Of a stretch of DNA of 64,000 nucleotides, positions 18,201 through 25,254 are shown piece by piece. Numbering within the stretch: the first letter of the stretch is position 1; every line of letters starts with the position of its first letter. The notes under the pieces are model-generated. The model was not told where the DNA came from and searched no databases. It was given only the letters and a program-made list of their open reading frames with translations. Both the position numbers and the translations under genes were made by a program. Origin of the DNA: a virus; the IMG/VR virus record IMGVR_UViG_3300028840_008184, positions 52,049 to 116,048 of that record, one strand, 5' to 3'.

Positions 18201-18619
18201 CCCTCATTGTGTTTCTCAAGCACTTCCCAGCTTATCCTTGGGAATACCCTGCCCATCATTAAAACAAAATGTTGGAACCCAATATAGTTGGCCTTGAGAA
18301 GGTTCTTATAACCAACCTCATTTTGGGCCAAGAGGATCAGGTGCTTCCGCTTCTCAGTCCTCTTTCTTTTGCCTTCAGCCTGTATGAAATCATAGGAGTG
18401 GACAAAATACATCTCACATCCGGGAACAAATTGAACCCCAGTTCTTTTGTAAGCCTTGTGAGCATCAAAATGAGCTGCTAGGGTGCCGTGATCCGTTATA
18501 GCCAGGGCTTTTTGACCAAGTTCTTTCACCCTGTCAAAAAGCTCGTCAACGCCACACAAAGCATCCAGCATAGAACCCAAATTGGTGTGGGCATGTAGAT
18601 TTACGAATTCAACGCTCAT
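15251..18619 (-). CDS. dnaE: DNA polymerase III alpha subunit (DnaE, C-family)
   Basis: A full-length 1122-residue C-family replicative polymerase. The N-terminal PHP domain has HAHTNLGS at 9-16 and ITDHG near 41. The catalytic acids are in PDIDTDF (D442, D444) and MDFLAISTLD (D606), matching E. coli D401, D403 and D555. YGFNKSHAVFYS marks the fingers. A helix-hairpin-helix (AAIKGLGEKA) and a C-terminal OB fold complete the layout. No DnaQ-type exonuclease or clamp is evident in the window, so proofreading may come from the PHP domain or a partner elsewhere. It overlaps the preceding gene by 4 bp. Confidence 0.97.
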   Translation of the reverse strand: MSVEFVNLHAHTNLGSMLDALCGVDELFDRVKELGQKALAITDHGTLAAHFDAHKAYKRTGVQFVPGCEMYFVHSYDFIQAEGKRKRTEKRKHLILLAQNEVGYKNLLKANYIGFQHFVLMMGRVFPRISWEVLEKHNEGLICTSACSSGPLSVLIMDDKLDEAQEVALRFLDIFGERFFVEIQPHHLKNERIDQKIINEGLIRLGNKLGIPLTVSVDTHYLTRDSEKYHDTLMAINSKAPVDDPNRHRYGLDEFYAKSGEEVYDFLSKHYGTEVADEALGNTVKIAGMCEPPDYMETTGNHLPVFEPEVEKDYDEFLDWRKTAKMASGLKEDVEFMRFRLVKGFKEKFGHMSTEERKERWDRVVHELKVLEANDFSSYMLVTADFINWSRENGILVGVGRGSVGGCMVAYLLGIHGVDPIEYGLLFERFQNAYKTDLPDIDTDFTSSGRDAVQNYVREKYGHDHCATVSNINSYTAKSVIPDLVKSMRNVMPGLVPEGTNYVRVSEAIKKAIPEQDNKGKRVKTLERAMELSADLRKFADRCPELMEYADQIVGMPKEFSTHAAAMVISDIPIIEFAPLRVDKNGDVAVQYEKNRCESLGLIKMDFLAISTLDVIDETFKNIRRLGMKGPERMEDIPMGDEETYKMIQNGNTRCVFQLGKSGMMVTLCKKVKPNNILDIAMVNALGRPSCSKEERQEYIDRRFGRKKISYLHPSLTKSLTPTYGLCVMEEQLMGVAQDVAGWDLNKADGLRKLTKLKGKNPELALQLEVDFIEGLMKKHDVEYEFSKNLWDQVVGKFSGYGFNKSHAVFYSINGYITAYLKCHYPAAFLAAYLKVKTERGGIHKDEEVAMAKEECRRMGIKIIPPDLNRSGASYEVLDEESIVMGFAAIKGLGEKAVAEIVNKQPYANIMEFLYKTDGRIINKTRQEVLAKAGCFDSFNLSRKGVHDGAKKNRDKMTAFIRNKKKDGYGAELVVEECAIKVEEEEWPRQELLRHEQDVLGELLTGNVNDMFPGFFTGVGTTPMARLKILPDRHNIMVEFLVKNMLREFKIKSGRYKGQMMIKYRVADVDGGETELTVWPDQYEIAKKIMKEGRPIRAKCQVSEFNGVKTIMLREIEKAQGL

Positions 18620-18942
18620 TTTCCCTTCTTTCCGTGGACATAGGCCGCCAAGGCCGTTTCAAACCGTCTGACCACTTCAGCCACGTCTTTACTTTTCTTA
18701 AACGTAAGCTTTATTTCTCTCAACTTGTCTATACCCACTATAGAGTAATTAGGAGTTTCTATTTTAACCATACGCGTCTTATTGAATGGACGACAATTCT
18801 TACCAAATGATTTCATGGCTCCTACTATACTCTCGTCCAGGCGCACTGGTAGTATATAGGTATATACCAAACTCCTCTTGCTACAAGAGCAACCAGAACG
18901 CACTTTGAATCTAACTTTTAGTTTTTTAAGCTGGTCAAGCAT
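18616..18942 (-). CDS. Small unknown protein coupled to dnaE
   Basis: A 108-residue basic protein with a CSC motif near residue 18 and an IVGIDKLREIKLTF core. No family is recognised. It ends within the first codons of dnaE (4-bp overlap) and starts 1 bp after the upstream stop, so it is made together with the polymerase and may be an accessory factor. Confidence 0.8.
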   Translation of the reverse strand: MLDQLKKLKVRFKVRSGCSCSKRSLVYTYILPVRLDESIVGAMKSFGKNCRPFNKTRMVKIETPNYSIVGIDKLREIKLTFKKSKDVAEVVRRFETALAAYVHGKKGK

Positions 18943-18943
18943 A

Positions 18944-19345
18944 TTAAATATCGGCCCTAGCCATAACTAACTCAACGGGGCCATCCTCCCCACGCGCAGA
19001 ATGAACGGCCAATGACTTAACCAGATCGCCGCCCTCGTCTTCATCTTCTTTCTCTACCTCAAGCACCAGCTTAATGAAGTCTTGTTTTACGGTGAAAGAA
19101 ACAACAGTTAGATCATGAGAGTCAGTATCAGTGTTCTCAAAATCTCTAAGCAAGGAGGCGCTCACCGGAGTGGAATCTGCCGCCGTAGAATGAAGCTCAA
19201 GAGACTTTAGCACATCTCCAACATCTCCATCTCCAGCCCTAATGTCATCCTTGTTTCCCTTAAGAACCGCCTTAATCTTCTCTTTCTTAACCGTGAAAGT
19301 ATCAACATAAAAACCCTGAACTGCTCTAATATTCGTGTCTACCAT
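18944..19345 (-). CDS. Unknown protein made of two tandem copies of one domain
   Basis: A 133-residue acidic protein. Residues about 14-67 and 81-133 are two copies of one unit, each with FTVK followed by an Asp/Glu-rich segment and then VLKSLELHS or LVKSLAVHS. The unit looks like a small beta-rich domain. The function is unknown. AAGGAG precedes the start. It lies between trigger factor and the polymerase operon partners. Confidence 0.82.
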   Translation of the reverse strand: MVDTNIRAVQGFYVDTFTVKKEKIKAVLKGNKDDIRAGDGDVGDVLKSLELHSTAADSTPVSASLLRDFENTDTDSHDLTVVSFTVKQDFIKLVLEVEKEDEDEGGDLVKSLAVHSARGEDGPVELVMARADI

Positions 19346-19355
19346 TTTTTGCTCC

Positions 19356-20654
19356 TTATCCCAGCGGATTCTCGGGAATCTCGCAGTTGTCGCCCGCTTC
19401 TTCTACGGGTTCTTCCTCAGTCTCGATCTGAGCCTGATTCAAAATTAGATCAAAAACTTTCCTATGCTTAATGGCGGCTATGACACCATCCATCAAACCT
19501 TCTTTTTGAATGTGGTCTTGGAGAGCCAACCTGCCCATATTCAGCCTCTCAGCTTCAGATTTTATAACCAAATCAAGCTCTTCTTGGGTGACCTTCATAT
19601 TTTCAGCTTTGTAAATGGCTTCTAGAATAAACGACCTTCTAATGTTCCTCTCAGCCATATCCCTGATGCGCTTTTTGGTTTCCTCATCAGGCTGGGATGC
19701 TTGAAGCTGGCCATATGTATGTTTCTCTTCATCTTCAACCCACTGCTCGGGAACTTCAAATTCGTGTGTTTCTACAAGCTTGTCTACAACCTGCTCTTCA
19801 AGAACTTGCCTTACTTGGTTCTCAGCTCTCTGCTTCGCATCCTTCTTGAACAATTCCATAAGCTCTTCATGGGAGGGGGCTTGCATCTTTTCAACAAGTT
19901 CCTCCTCATTGGGCTCTCTTCTTTCTGTGGCGACAATAAGCTCAATTCTCACATCAGCTTCCTTGCCAGCATGCTCATGACCTTCAGGCATGGTGATTTT
20001 CTCAGTCTTCATCTTGCCAACCTTCATGCCAACCAGATTCTCGCCAAACGGAGGTTCCTGCCCCTCGGCTATCAAGAAGTTGTTGCCCTCGCCTTTGGTA
20101 ATCTCCTTTCCATCAATATGGACCCAGAAATTCACTGTAGCCACAGAATTGAGCACAACCTCCTCAATCTTGGTCTCAACCATGTGTTGCGACCTTGCCT
20201 CTTCTATAATGTGTTCGAGGATGTGTTCTTCATCCATTTTGGGTTGTGTAAGTTGCATGCCCACATAGCCACTTGGGACAATCTCGGGCTTGATTTCTGC
20301 ATATATTTCACAGCAAAAAGTCCCGTCCATTTCAAAGTCCGCCTTTTCAATTTTGGGCTCGCCCAAGGGCTCTATCTTTTGTTCAAAACAAGCATAGAAG
20401 AAAGCCTCTTGAGATAGAATTGAAGACGCGGCAGCCTTCACATCATTGGGATGGTAAAGATCTACAAGGTGATCCGGAGCCTTCCCCTTCCTAAAGCCCT
20501 TGATTTGAACTTGCTTTCCGATTATATTACAAGCTCTTTTCATGGCCGCCTTAACAATTTCAATATCGGAGACTATTGTAAGCTTGCGCTTCAACCCTCC
20601 GAGATTCTCCATGGTTACTACGTGGTGCAGTTTATCTTGTTCTTCTTCTGGCAT
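19356..20654 (-). CDS. tig: Trigger factor (ribosome-associated chaperone, PPIase)
   Basis: A 432-residue homologue of bacterial trigger factor, which binds ribosomal protein uL23 and shelters nascent chains. The N-terminal domain carries the ribosome-docking signature GFRKGKAP at 53-60. A FKBP-like peptidyl-prolyl isomerase domain spans about 165-240, and a helical C-terminal chaperone domain fills about 250-405. Length matches host trigger factors (about 430). AAGGAG lies seven bases before the ATG, inside the upstream gene's end. A phage copy is unusual. It could compete for host ribosomes or aid folding of large virion proteins. Confidence 0.93.
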   Translation of the reverse strand: MPEEEQDKLHHVVTMENLGGLKRKLTIVSDIEIVKAAMKRACNIIGKQVQIKGFRKGKAPDHLVDLYHPNDVKAAASSILSQEAFFYACFEQKIEPLGEPKIEKADFEMDGTFCCEIYAEIKPEIVPSGYVGMQLTQPKMDEEHILEHIIEEARSQHMVETKIEEVVLNSVATVNFWVHIDGKEITKGEGNNFLIAEGQEPPFGENLVGMKVGKMKTEKITMPEGHEHAGKEADVRIELIVATERREPNEEELVEKMQAPSHEELMELFKKDAKQRAENQVRQVLEEQVVDKLVETHEFEVPEQWVEDEEKHTYGQLQASQPDEETKKRIRDMAERNIRRSFILEAIYKAENMKVTQEELDLVIKSEAERLNMGRLALQDHIQKEGLMDGVIAAIKHRKVFDLILNQAQIETEEEPVEEAGDNCEIPENPLG

Positions 20655-22266
20655 CTTCTTGCTCCTTTACAATTTTCTTGGCTTTCTCAAGCATAGTTTT
20701 TCTTCCTTCCCAAAAAGAGTTGTCTCTCGTATCAGTCCTCTCTTCCATGATAATTCTATCGATTATATCCTTAAGCGTCCTAGAGCGCAACCTCAATATC
20801 CTCTGTATTGGCGCATGTGTGCAGTGGCCAGGCATCATTATTGCCTCGACTTTAACTATATCACCGGGTTTTAGTTCTGATTTGTGAGAAATATGAATTG
20901 AATGCCACCTTAATAGTCTGATGTCTTCCGTATAATCCTTATTGTGCGCCGATATTGATAGAATCCTAGCCAGCCGTGGCCGTATCTTACCCTTAGCTGG
21001 CTTAATGTTAGAGCAATTTGATATAGACATTTTGGAAGAAACTTCCGCTTTGAATACAGACTTGGGACCACCAGAAAACTTCGGCGGCTTGCAGAACCAC
21101 TTCAAGTCTTTCAGGCTCTTAATTTGAGGGCGCATCTTGTTGATTCTATCCATGCTTTCTTCAAGAATATCCATCCAGATGTAAAATATGGACTGATGTA
21201 TGCTGCCATCTTGGCCCCTGATCACATTGGTGAATTTCTTTTTCGATTGCTCTGGAAATCTAAGCGCCTCCTTTTTGGTCGTGTCTCTTTCATGCTCAGT
21301 CCAACCAAAGAAATACAAAGAAGCATCTTTCCAGCAATTGGCCATCCAATTGGCGACAGCCATATAAAAACACCAAGAAATGAAGTTAGAGAAAGTATTT
21401 ATGTTGAGTCTAGACATCTTGATGATGATTTCTTCTAATAATATCTCTATTCTCTGCTTATTTAGTATTTCGTCATCCGGACTGAATTGATTAGCGGTCA
21501 GTTTTGGGGCCACACTCTCATCATCCAAAGTCAGTTCATCTGGTTTTACCCAAATGTGCATTGTAGGCAGTTCTTCATCTACATCGACTTGGAAATACAC
21601 AAAGCGCTTTATTTCCTCTATACTCTTTTTAGCTTCAGCTATTTCTTCAGGGTCATCTGAATTCTTCACCAACATCTTAAGATTTTCTAATTTATCTCTA
21701 CAGGTCGGACAAGAATAACAATCCAAACCCTCATAAATAAGAACAACCTTGCGGCCACCAATTAAACAGCCTGGGCAAGCAGGAACAACCCTAGATCTAT
21801 AGCCCAACTCTGCTCCGATGTCTCTTAGCGTATTGTTCTTAATCGACTCGGTTATATAGGCTCCTGGCGGCTTTATATTCTCGCCGTCATACCACTTGCC
21901 CTCTAGATATTGTCTAAGTGCTTTTGAGGTTGTATCAATAACCCTGGCTATAACAGAACGGCTCATCGGCAAGTCATCAATGCTTATTCCTAGCCTCTCA
22001 GCTTCTTTTCTTTGCTCGCTATTAATAATAGGGAAGGGAAGCCCTTTTCTCTTTCCGCTTTTCCACTTAACCTCGTCGAACCATCTTTTACCAAACAATA
22101 AGATGGCGTTAGGTAGAATCCAGGAGTTGAATAGCGCTTCGTTTTCTCGGATTTCTTTCCAGTTTTGCGGGTCGCCTATGATTTCGTTGAAGGCATCTTT
22201 AGAGCCTACGCTTTCATAGGTTTTTTGGATGCCTAACTTTTCAGGCACAGGCCACAACTTTCTCAT
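20632..22266 (-). CDS. Large unknown protein with Cys4 cluster, possible nucleic-acid-binding factor
   Basis: A 544-residue basic protein I cannot assign. The ATG at 22266 follows AAGGA. Residues about 115-160 (YITESIKNNTLRDIGAELG) faintly recall sigma-factor region 2 helices. A CPGC...CPTC pair follows and should bind zinc. A middle Trp-rich helical part and a basic beta-rich C-terminal third (LKPGDIVKVEAIMMPG) that may be an OB-like fold complete it. Its neighbours are a Cas4/AddB-type nuclease and trigger factor. Sigma-like factor, primase-like or repair protein are all possible. None is shown by the sequence. Confidence 0.85.
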   Translation of the reverse strand: MRKLWPVPEKLGIQKTYESVGSKDAFNEIIGDPQNWKEIRENEALFNSWILPNAILLFGKRWFDEVKWKSGKRKGLPFPIINSEQRKEAERLGISIDDLPMSRSVIARVIDTTSKALRQYLEGKWYDGENIKPPGAYITESIKNNTLRDIGAELGYRSRVVPACPGCLIGGRKVVLIYEGLDCYSCPTCRDKLENLKMLVKNSDDPEEIAEAKKSIEEIKRFVYFQVDVDEELPTMHIWVKPDELTLDDESVAPKLTANQFSPDDEILNKQRIEILLEEIIIKMSRLNINTFSNFISWCFYMAVANWMANCWKDASLYFFGWTEHERDTTKKEALRFPEQSKKKFTNVIRGQDGSIHQSIFYIWMDILEESMDRINKMRPQIKSLKDLKWFCKPPKFSGGPKSVFKAEVSSKMSISNCSNIKPAKGKIRPRLARILSISAHNKDYTEDIRLLRWHSIHISHKSELKPGDIVKVEAIMMPGHCTHAPIQRILRLRSRTLKDIIDRIIMEERTDTRDNSFWEGRKTMLEKAKKIVKEQEDARRRTR

Positions 22267-22281
22267 CACTTTCCTTTCTTT

Positions 22282-23043
22282 CTACCAACTATTAAAACAA
22301 GGACCCTTGAAATCGCACCAGTCGCAGAGGATAGTTGGCTTTGTAATCCAACGCTCTTCTTCTGTGATTGCCTCTGCGGCTTCCAGAAGCTCTCTCTTTT
22401 GTTTCTCAACATCTTCCTTGCTGAAATCATAGCTAATGTGCATATTCCCGAATCTAAGCATAATGTAAGAACCACGGAATCTATCTACCTCTGGGAACTT
22501 GTCCAAAAGATAGATTCCATATATTCTAAGCTGCTCTGGATCCATATACTTGGGATTCTTACTCGTTTTGTAATCTTTAATGTGGTATACCCCATCTGCG
22601 TCTCGATCCAGTCTGTCGATAATACCACGAATCTCGTATTTTTCGTTAAGAGGAAGCGTAAAGTCTTTCTCCAGCTCCAATATCTCGGAACCAATTCCCT
22701 TTTCCTCAATAGCATTCAGGTATTGAACCAAAATATCACGAGTGGTAAGCAACACTTCCGGATCCAACGAGCCTTTCTTCTCCATCTGATCTCGCTGCTT
22801 CTTAAAAGACTTTTTCATGAGACGCGCCAAGTTGCGTTTTCTCTTGCTGTCTTTTCTGTAGCTCTTGTGGAAATAATCAAGCGCACCGTGAGCAAGGGTT
22901 CCAATATCAAAGTGATCCCATTGCTTTCTGGGCAGCTTCTCCACATAGTTGTAGTAATACTTACGAGGACATTGATGGTAAGTCTTTACTTTTGAGGCTG
23001 ACAAGGTGAGAATAATTGAATCTCTATCTTCTGGCTTTTTCAT
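22282..23043 (-). CDS. PD-(D/E)XK nuclease with Fe-S cluster (Cas4/AddB/RecB family)
   Basis: A 253-residue RecB-family exonuclease. GTLAHGALDYF at 49-58 gives the conserved His. IRGIIDRLD and IKDYKT supply the catalytic Asp...Asp-x-Lys set, and QLRIYGIYL is the following helix motif. C25 together with C240, C243 and C249 makes the C...CX2CX5C pattern of the 4Fe-4S nucleases Cas4, AddB and Dna2. It would process DNA ends during recombination-dependent replication. No other cas gene or repeat array is present, so a CRISPR role is not implied. Confidence 0.93.
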   Translation of the reverse strand: MKKPEDRDSIILTLSASKVKTYHQCPRKYYYNYVEKLPRKQWDHFDIGTLAHGALDYFHKSYRKDSKRKRNLARLMKKSFKKQRDQMEKKGSLDPEVLLTTRDILVQYLNAIEEKGIGSEILELEKDFTLPLNEKYEIRGIIDRLDRDADGVYHIKDYKTSKNPKYMDPEQLRIYGIYLLDKFPEVDRFRGSYIMLRFGNMHISYDFSKEDVEKQKRELLEAAEAITEEERWITKPTILCDWCDFKGPCFNSW

Positions 23044-23052
23044 GTCTTTTCC

Positions 23053-23961
23053 TTAGATGATCATGCTTCTTCTGTTATACACCCAGCGAAACACTAATGG
23101 CTGGCCTGTTTGTCTTCTGTCTCCTAAAGCTTGTGGAACTTGTGTAGGATCATAATTTTGAATGCTCTTGATCCATCTTTGTTCATTCATATCAAGGTAA
23201 TAAGCGACTGCTATGCCCTTATCTGGATTATAGAAGGTTCTTAAATGACTTCCAGATATATAGGGGCTTGAGCCCAAAAGCTCACGGCCCTGAAGATATT
23301 TGACTACATCAACAGAACTACCCCATGGCCTATTGATAGGATATACCGACTCGTCTCCATATCCATCTCTTCCATCCAGAACGATATATAGAGATCTGGG
23401 ATTAAAGAATACGTTGTCGTCATTTGGCGAAGATGCCTCGGGATCCACCGCAGAGGCAAGCTCTCTTTGTTCTGCCGGAACTGGCCCTAGCGTGACACAT
23501 GTTCCTGGTCCATAGCCATCTGGCCCTGTTCTTGAGCATTTTATTTCGTAACATTTTAAAAGCTTGTCTGCATATCTAGCCGGTATTATAACTTCACCAA
23601 TATCGTCGGGTTTATAACCATCAAGAACTACGGGATCAACACCATAAGCATCAACTACGACGCTTGCCCCACCATCAGCGGGAAGTCTCCTTGGGGCGCT
23701 AAGCTCCGAAGAATCGGTAGAATAAACTACGCTTAGCCTACCAGTATCAGCACCACTGACGGCAAGAACTCTTAGACGAACCGTGCCAGTTGTAGGCAAA
23801 TCAATGGGAGCCAAATATATCTGAGAGAATAGATTTGGCTCAGTGCCATCCAACGTAAAGAAGATGGTAGCCGGAACATTTGTGGTAAGTATTACATTAT
23901 TAGGAATTCCGGATATAAAAAACGGACCCTGCTGGATAGCTGTGATGGTAATAACGGCCAT
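23053..23961 (-). CDS. Virion protein with chitobiase C-terminal-like (Ig-fold) domain
   Basis: A 302-residue protein with an N-terminal chitobiase/beta-hexosaminidase C-terminal-like beta sandwich at about residues 15-85 (ATIFFTLDGTEPN, then TVRLRVLAVSGADTG). The remainder is beta-rich with several DGY tripeptides, as in the tail proteins at 32414-46164. It ends in a basic RWVYNRRSMII tail. This looks like a small tail or head decoration component; the domain family often sits in surface-exposed phage proteins. Confidence 0.8.
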   Translation of the reverse strand: MAVITITAIQQGPFFISGIPNNVILTTNVPATIFFTLDGTEPNLFSQIYLAPIDLPTTGTVRLRVLAVSGADTGRLSVVYSTDSSELSAPRRLPADGGASVVVDAYGVDPVVLDGYKPDDIGEVIIPARYADKLLKCYEIKCSRTGPDGYGPGTCVTLGPVPAEQRELASAVDPEASSPNDDNVFFNPRSLYIVLDGRDGYGDESVYPINRPWGSSVDVVKYLQGRELLGSSPYISGSHLRTFYNPDKGIAVAYYLDMNEQRWIKSIQNYDPTQVPQALGDRRQTGQPLVFRWVYNRRSMII

Positions 23962-23977
23962 TTATACTAGACGCTCC

Positions 23978-24310
23978 TTATTTCACTAGTCTTAGGAATC
24001 CTTTGTGCTCGCTCTTCGAATCTGACTCGTTAAATATGATTTGAGCCACTCTTCTCACAATAGAGGCCATTTCTCTCCAGCGATTATCGTAGGTTCCATG
24101 TTCTTCAATCTTCCTGGCTCTCTCCAAAGCTTCATCGTGGAGGCCCATTAGTTCATCCTCAATCTCCATGCCTGTAAGCTTGAGATTGATTTGTTGCGCC
24201 TTATCCTGTCTGGCTGCCTGCAAAACCAATTCATAGAAAGCATCAGGAGTAGTGTCCACATACTTAGAAAAAAACATATCAATTTTGTCTGGGACAAACT
24301 CTTTTTCCAT
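23978..24310 (-). CDS. Small unknown helical protein
   Basis: A 110-residue acidic helical protein from the ATG at 24310 (MEKEFVPDK), with AAGGAAG about eight bases upstream. A longer in-frame start at 24388 would add a hydrophobic segment but has no ribosome site. The function is unknown. A virion chaperone or tail-assembly accessory would fit its position next to the virion-like protein. Confidence 0.75.
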   Translation of the reverse strand: MEKEFVPDKIDMFFSKYVDTTPDAFYELVLQAARQDKAQQINLKLTGMEIEDELMGLHDEALERARKIEEHGTYDNRWREMASIVRRVAQIIFNESDSKSEHKGFLRLVK

Positions 24311-24371
24311 TTCAATGCTTCCTTTCGTTTCTTGTGGCGGAAACCAGAACTTGATAAAGAATTCAAATATG

Positions 24372-24563
24372 TTAAACAGTATTTTCATCTTTAGGTTCGG
24401 GTCCTCTGTAAATAACTACATACTGCTCGGCGCGTTTCTTCCAACGGCACTTGTGAATAAAATCCATTAGATTGAAATCACGACTTAATTCTTTGTACCA
24501 GAAACTAAGAGCTTTGCGCACAGCTCTATGTAGTTCTAGGTCTATCCACTGCTTAATGATCAT
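24372..24563 (-). CDS. Small unknown basic protein
   Basis: A 63-residue basic protein (MIIKQWIDLELHRAVRKAL). AAGGAGG, seven bases before the ATG, supports translation. Directly upstream is a GGGCGTC/GACGCCC inverted repeat. No family is recognised. Confidence 0.7.
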   Translation of the reverse strand: MIIKQWIDLELHRAVRKALSFWYKELSRDFNLMDFIHKCRWKKRAEQYVVIYRGPEPKDENTV

Positions 24564-24576
24564 TAGACACCTCCTT

Positions 24577-24609
24577 GGGCGTCAACGACCATATGGACAT
24601 CGGACGCCC
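24577..24609 (-). promoter_or_regulatory. Leader hairpin upstream of the ribosome site at 24570
   Basis: A 7-bp inverted repeat (24577-24583 with 24603-24609) and a 19-base loop containing CCATATGG lie just before an AAGGAGG ribosome site. No T-run follows, so it is not a terminator. It may modulate translation or RNA stability. Confidence 0.4.
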
Positions 24610-24612
24610 GAT

Positions 24613-25221
24613 CTACGTTCGTTCAGGGGGTTTTTCGCTACTATCCGAGTCCATTACTCCTCCTAGAATTACTTTCTCGTAAAACTTTTCTAACTCTGTA
24701 TGTGTTTCTTCTAATGTATTGGAAGTATTCCAAAACTTAGGGTGATGTATAACATCCTTTAAGTTTATCTTAGTTCCGGGGATCCTATCCAAAGCTAATT
24801 CCTCTTTGTAATTCCTCAGGACCAATATTAGATTGGCATCAGCAAAGTGCGTAAAGTATGTGCATTCCATTTGCGTTCTAACATCGGAAATAACTGCACG
24901 TTTCACACCACTATCCCCTATGGCCTTGAGAGTCAAGTGCATAAAATGCGTGGGATTTTCAACCTCTTTGCATTTCTCAGCACTAAACTTCCATAGTCCA
25001 TCGCGAATCTTTTGTTCAAGCTCGGTGCCTCTTGCTGCCTTGAACTGCTCTTCGCTATAGCCACTTTCAGCGTAATAGCCCTTCTTAATTTCGTCTGCTA
25101 CAGCAAACTTGGCAAAACCTTTCTCAACAAGAAAATCGGCAACAGTATCTTTGCCCGCGCCCGGAGCGCCTATCAGGCCAATAATGTTGATGTCCCAAAA
25201 GGGATTGTCTTTAAAAGTCAT
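24613..25221 (-). CDS. Deoxynucleoside monophosphate kinase (T4 gp1-like)
   Basis: A 202-residue P-loop kinase with GAPGAGKDTVADF at about 18-30, the sequence typical of dNMP and dephospho-CoA kinases, and AVISDVRTQME further on. In T4, gp1 phosphorylates dTMP, dGMP and hydroxymethyl-dCMP; a similar role in dNTP supply is likely. The start at 25221 is preferred for its GGGGAAG ribosome site; an ATG at 25233 is in frame. A promoter-like motif lies 24 bp upstream. Confidence 0.85.
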   Translation of the reverse strand: MTFKDNPFWDINIIGLIGAPGAGKDTVADFLVEKGFAKFAVADEIKKGYYAESGYSEEQFKAARGTELEQKIRDGLWKFSAEKCKEVENPTHFMHLTLKAIGDSGVKRAVISDVRTQMECTYFTHFADANLILVLRNYKEELALDRIPGTKINLKDVIHHPKFWNTSNTLEETHTELEKFYEKVILGGVMDSDSSEKPPERT

Positions 25222-25244
25222 ACTCTTCCCCATTAATACTGATA

Positions 25245-25253
25245 AATTGATAG
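25245..25253 (-). promoter_or_regulatory. Promoter-like motif CTATCAATT
   Basis: The minus strand reads ATAAACTATCAATTTATC between the gp46-like gene's stop and the kinase start. It is a one-base variant of the recurring motif and is embedded in a GATAAA/TTTATC dyad. Confidence 0.45.
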
Positions 25254-25254
25254 T

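Noticed and set aside
22282-23043. Cas4-like nuclease considered as part of a CRISPR system
   Set aside because: No other cas genes or repeats; Fe-S RecB-type nucleases are common in phage replication modules.
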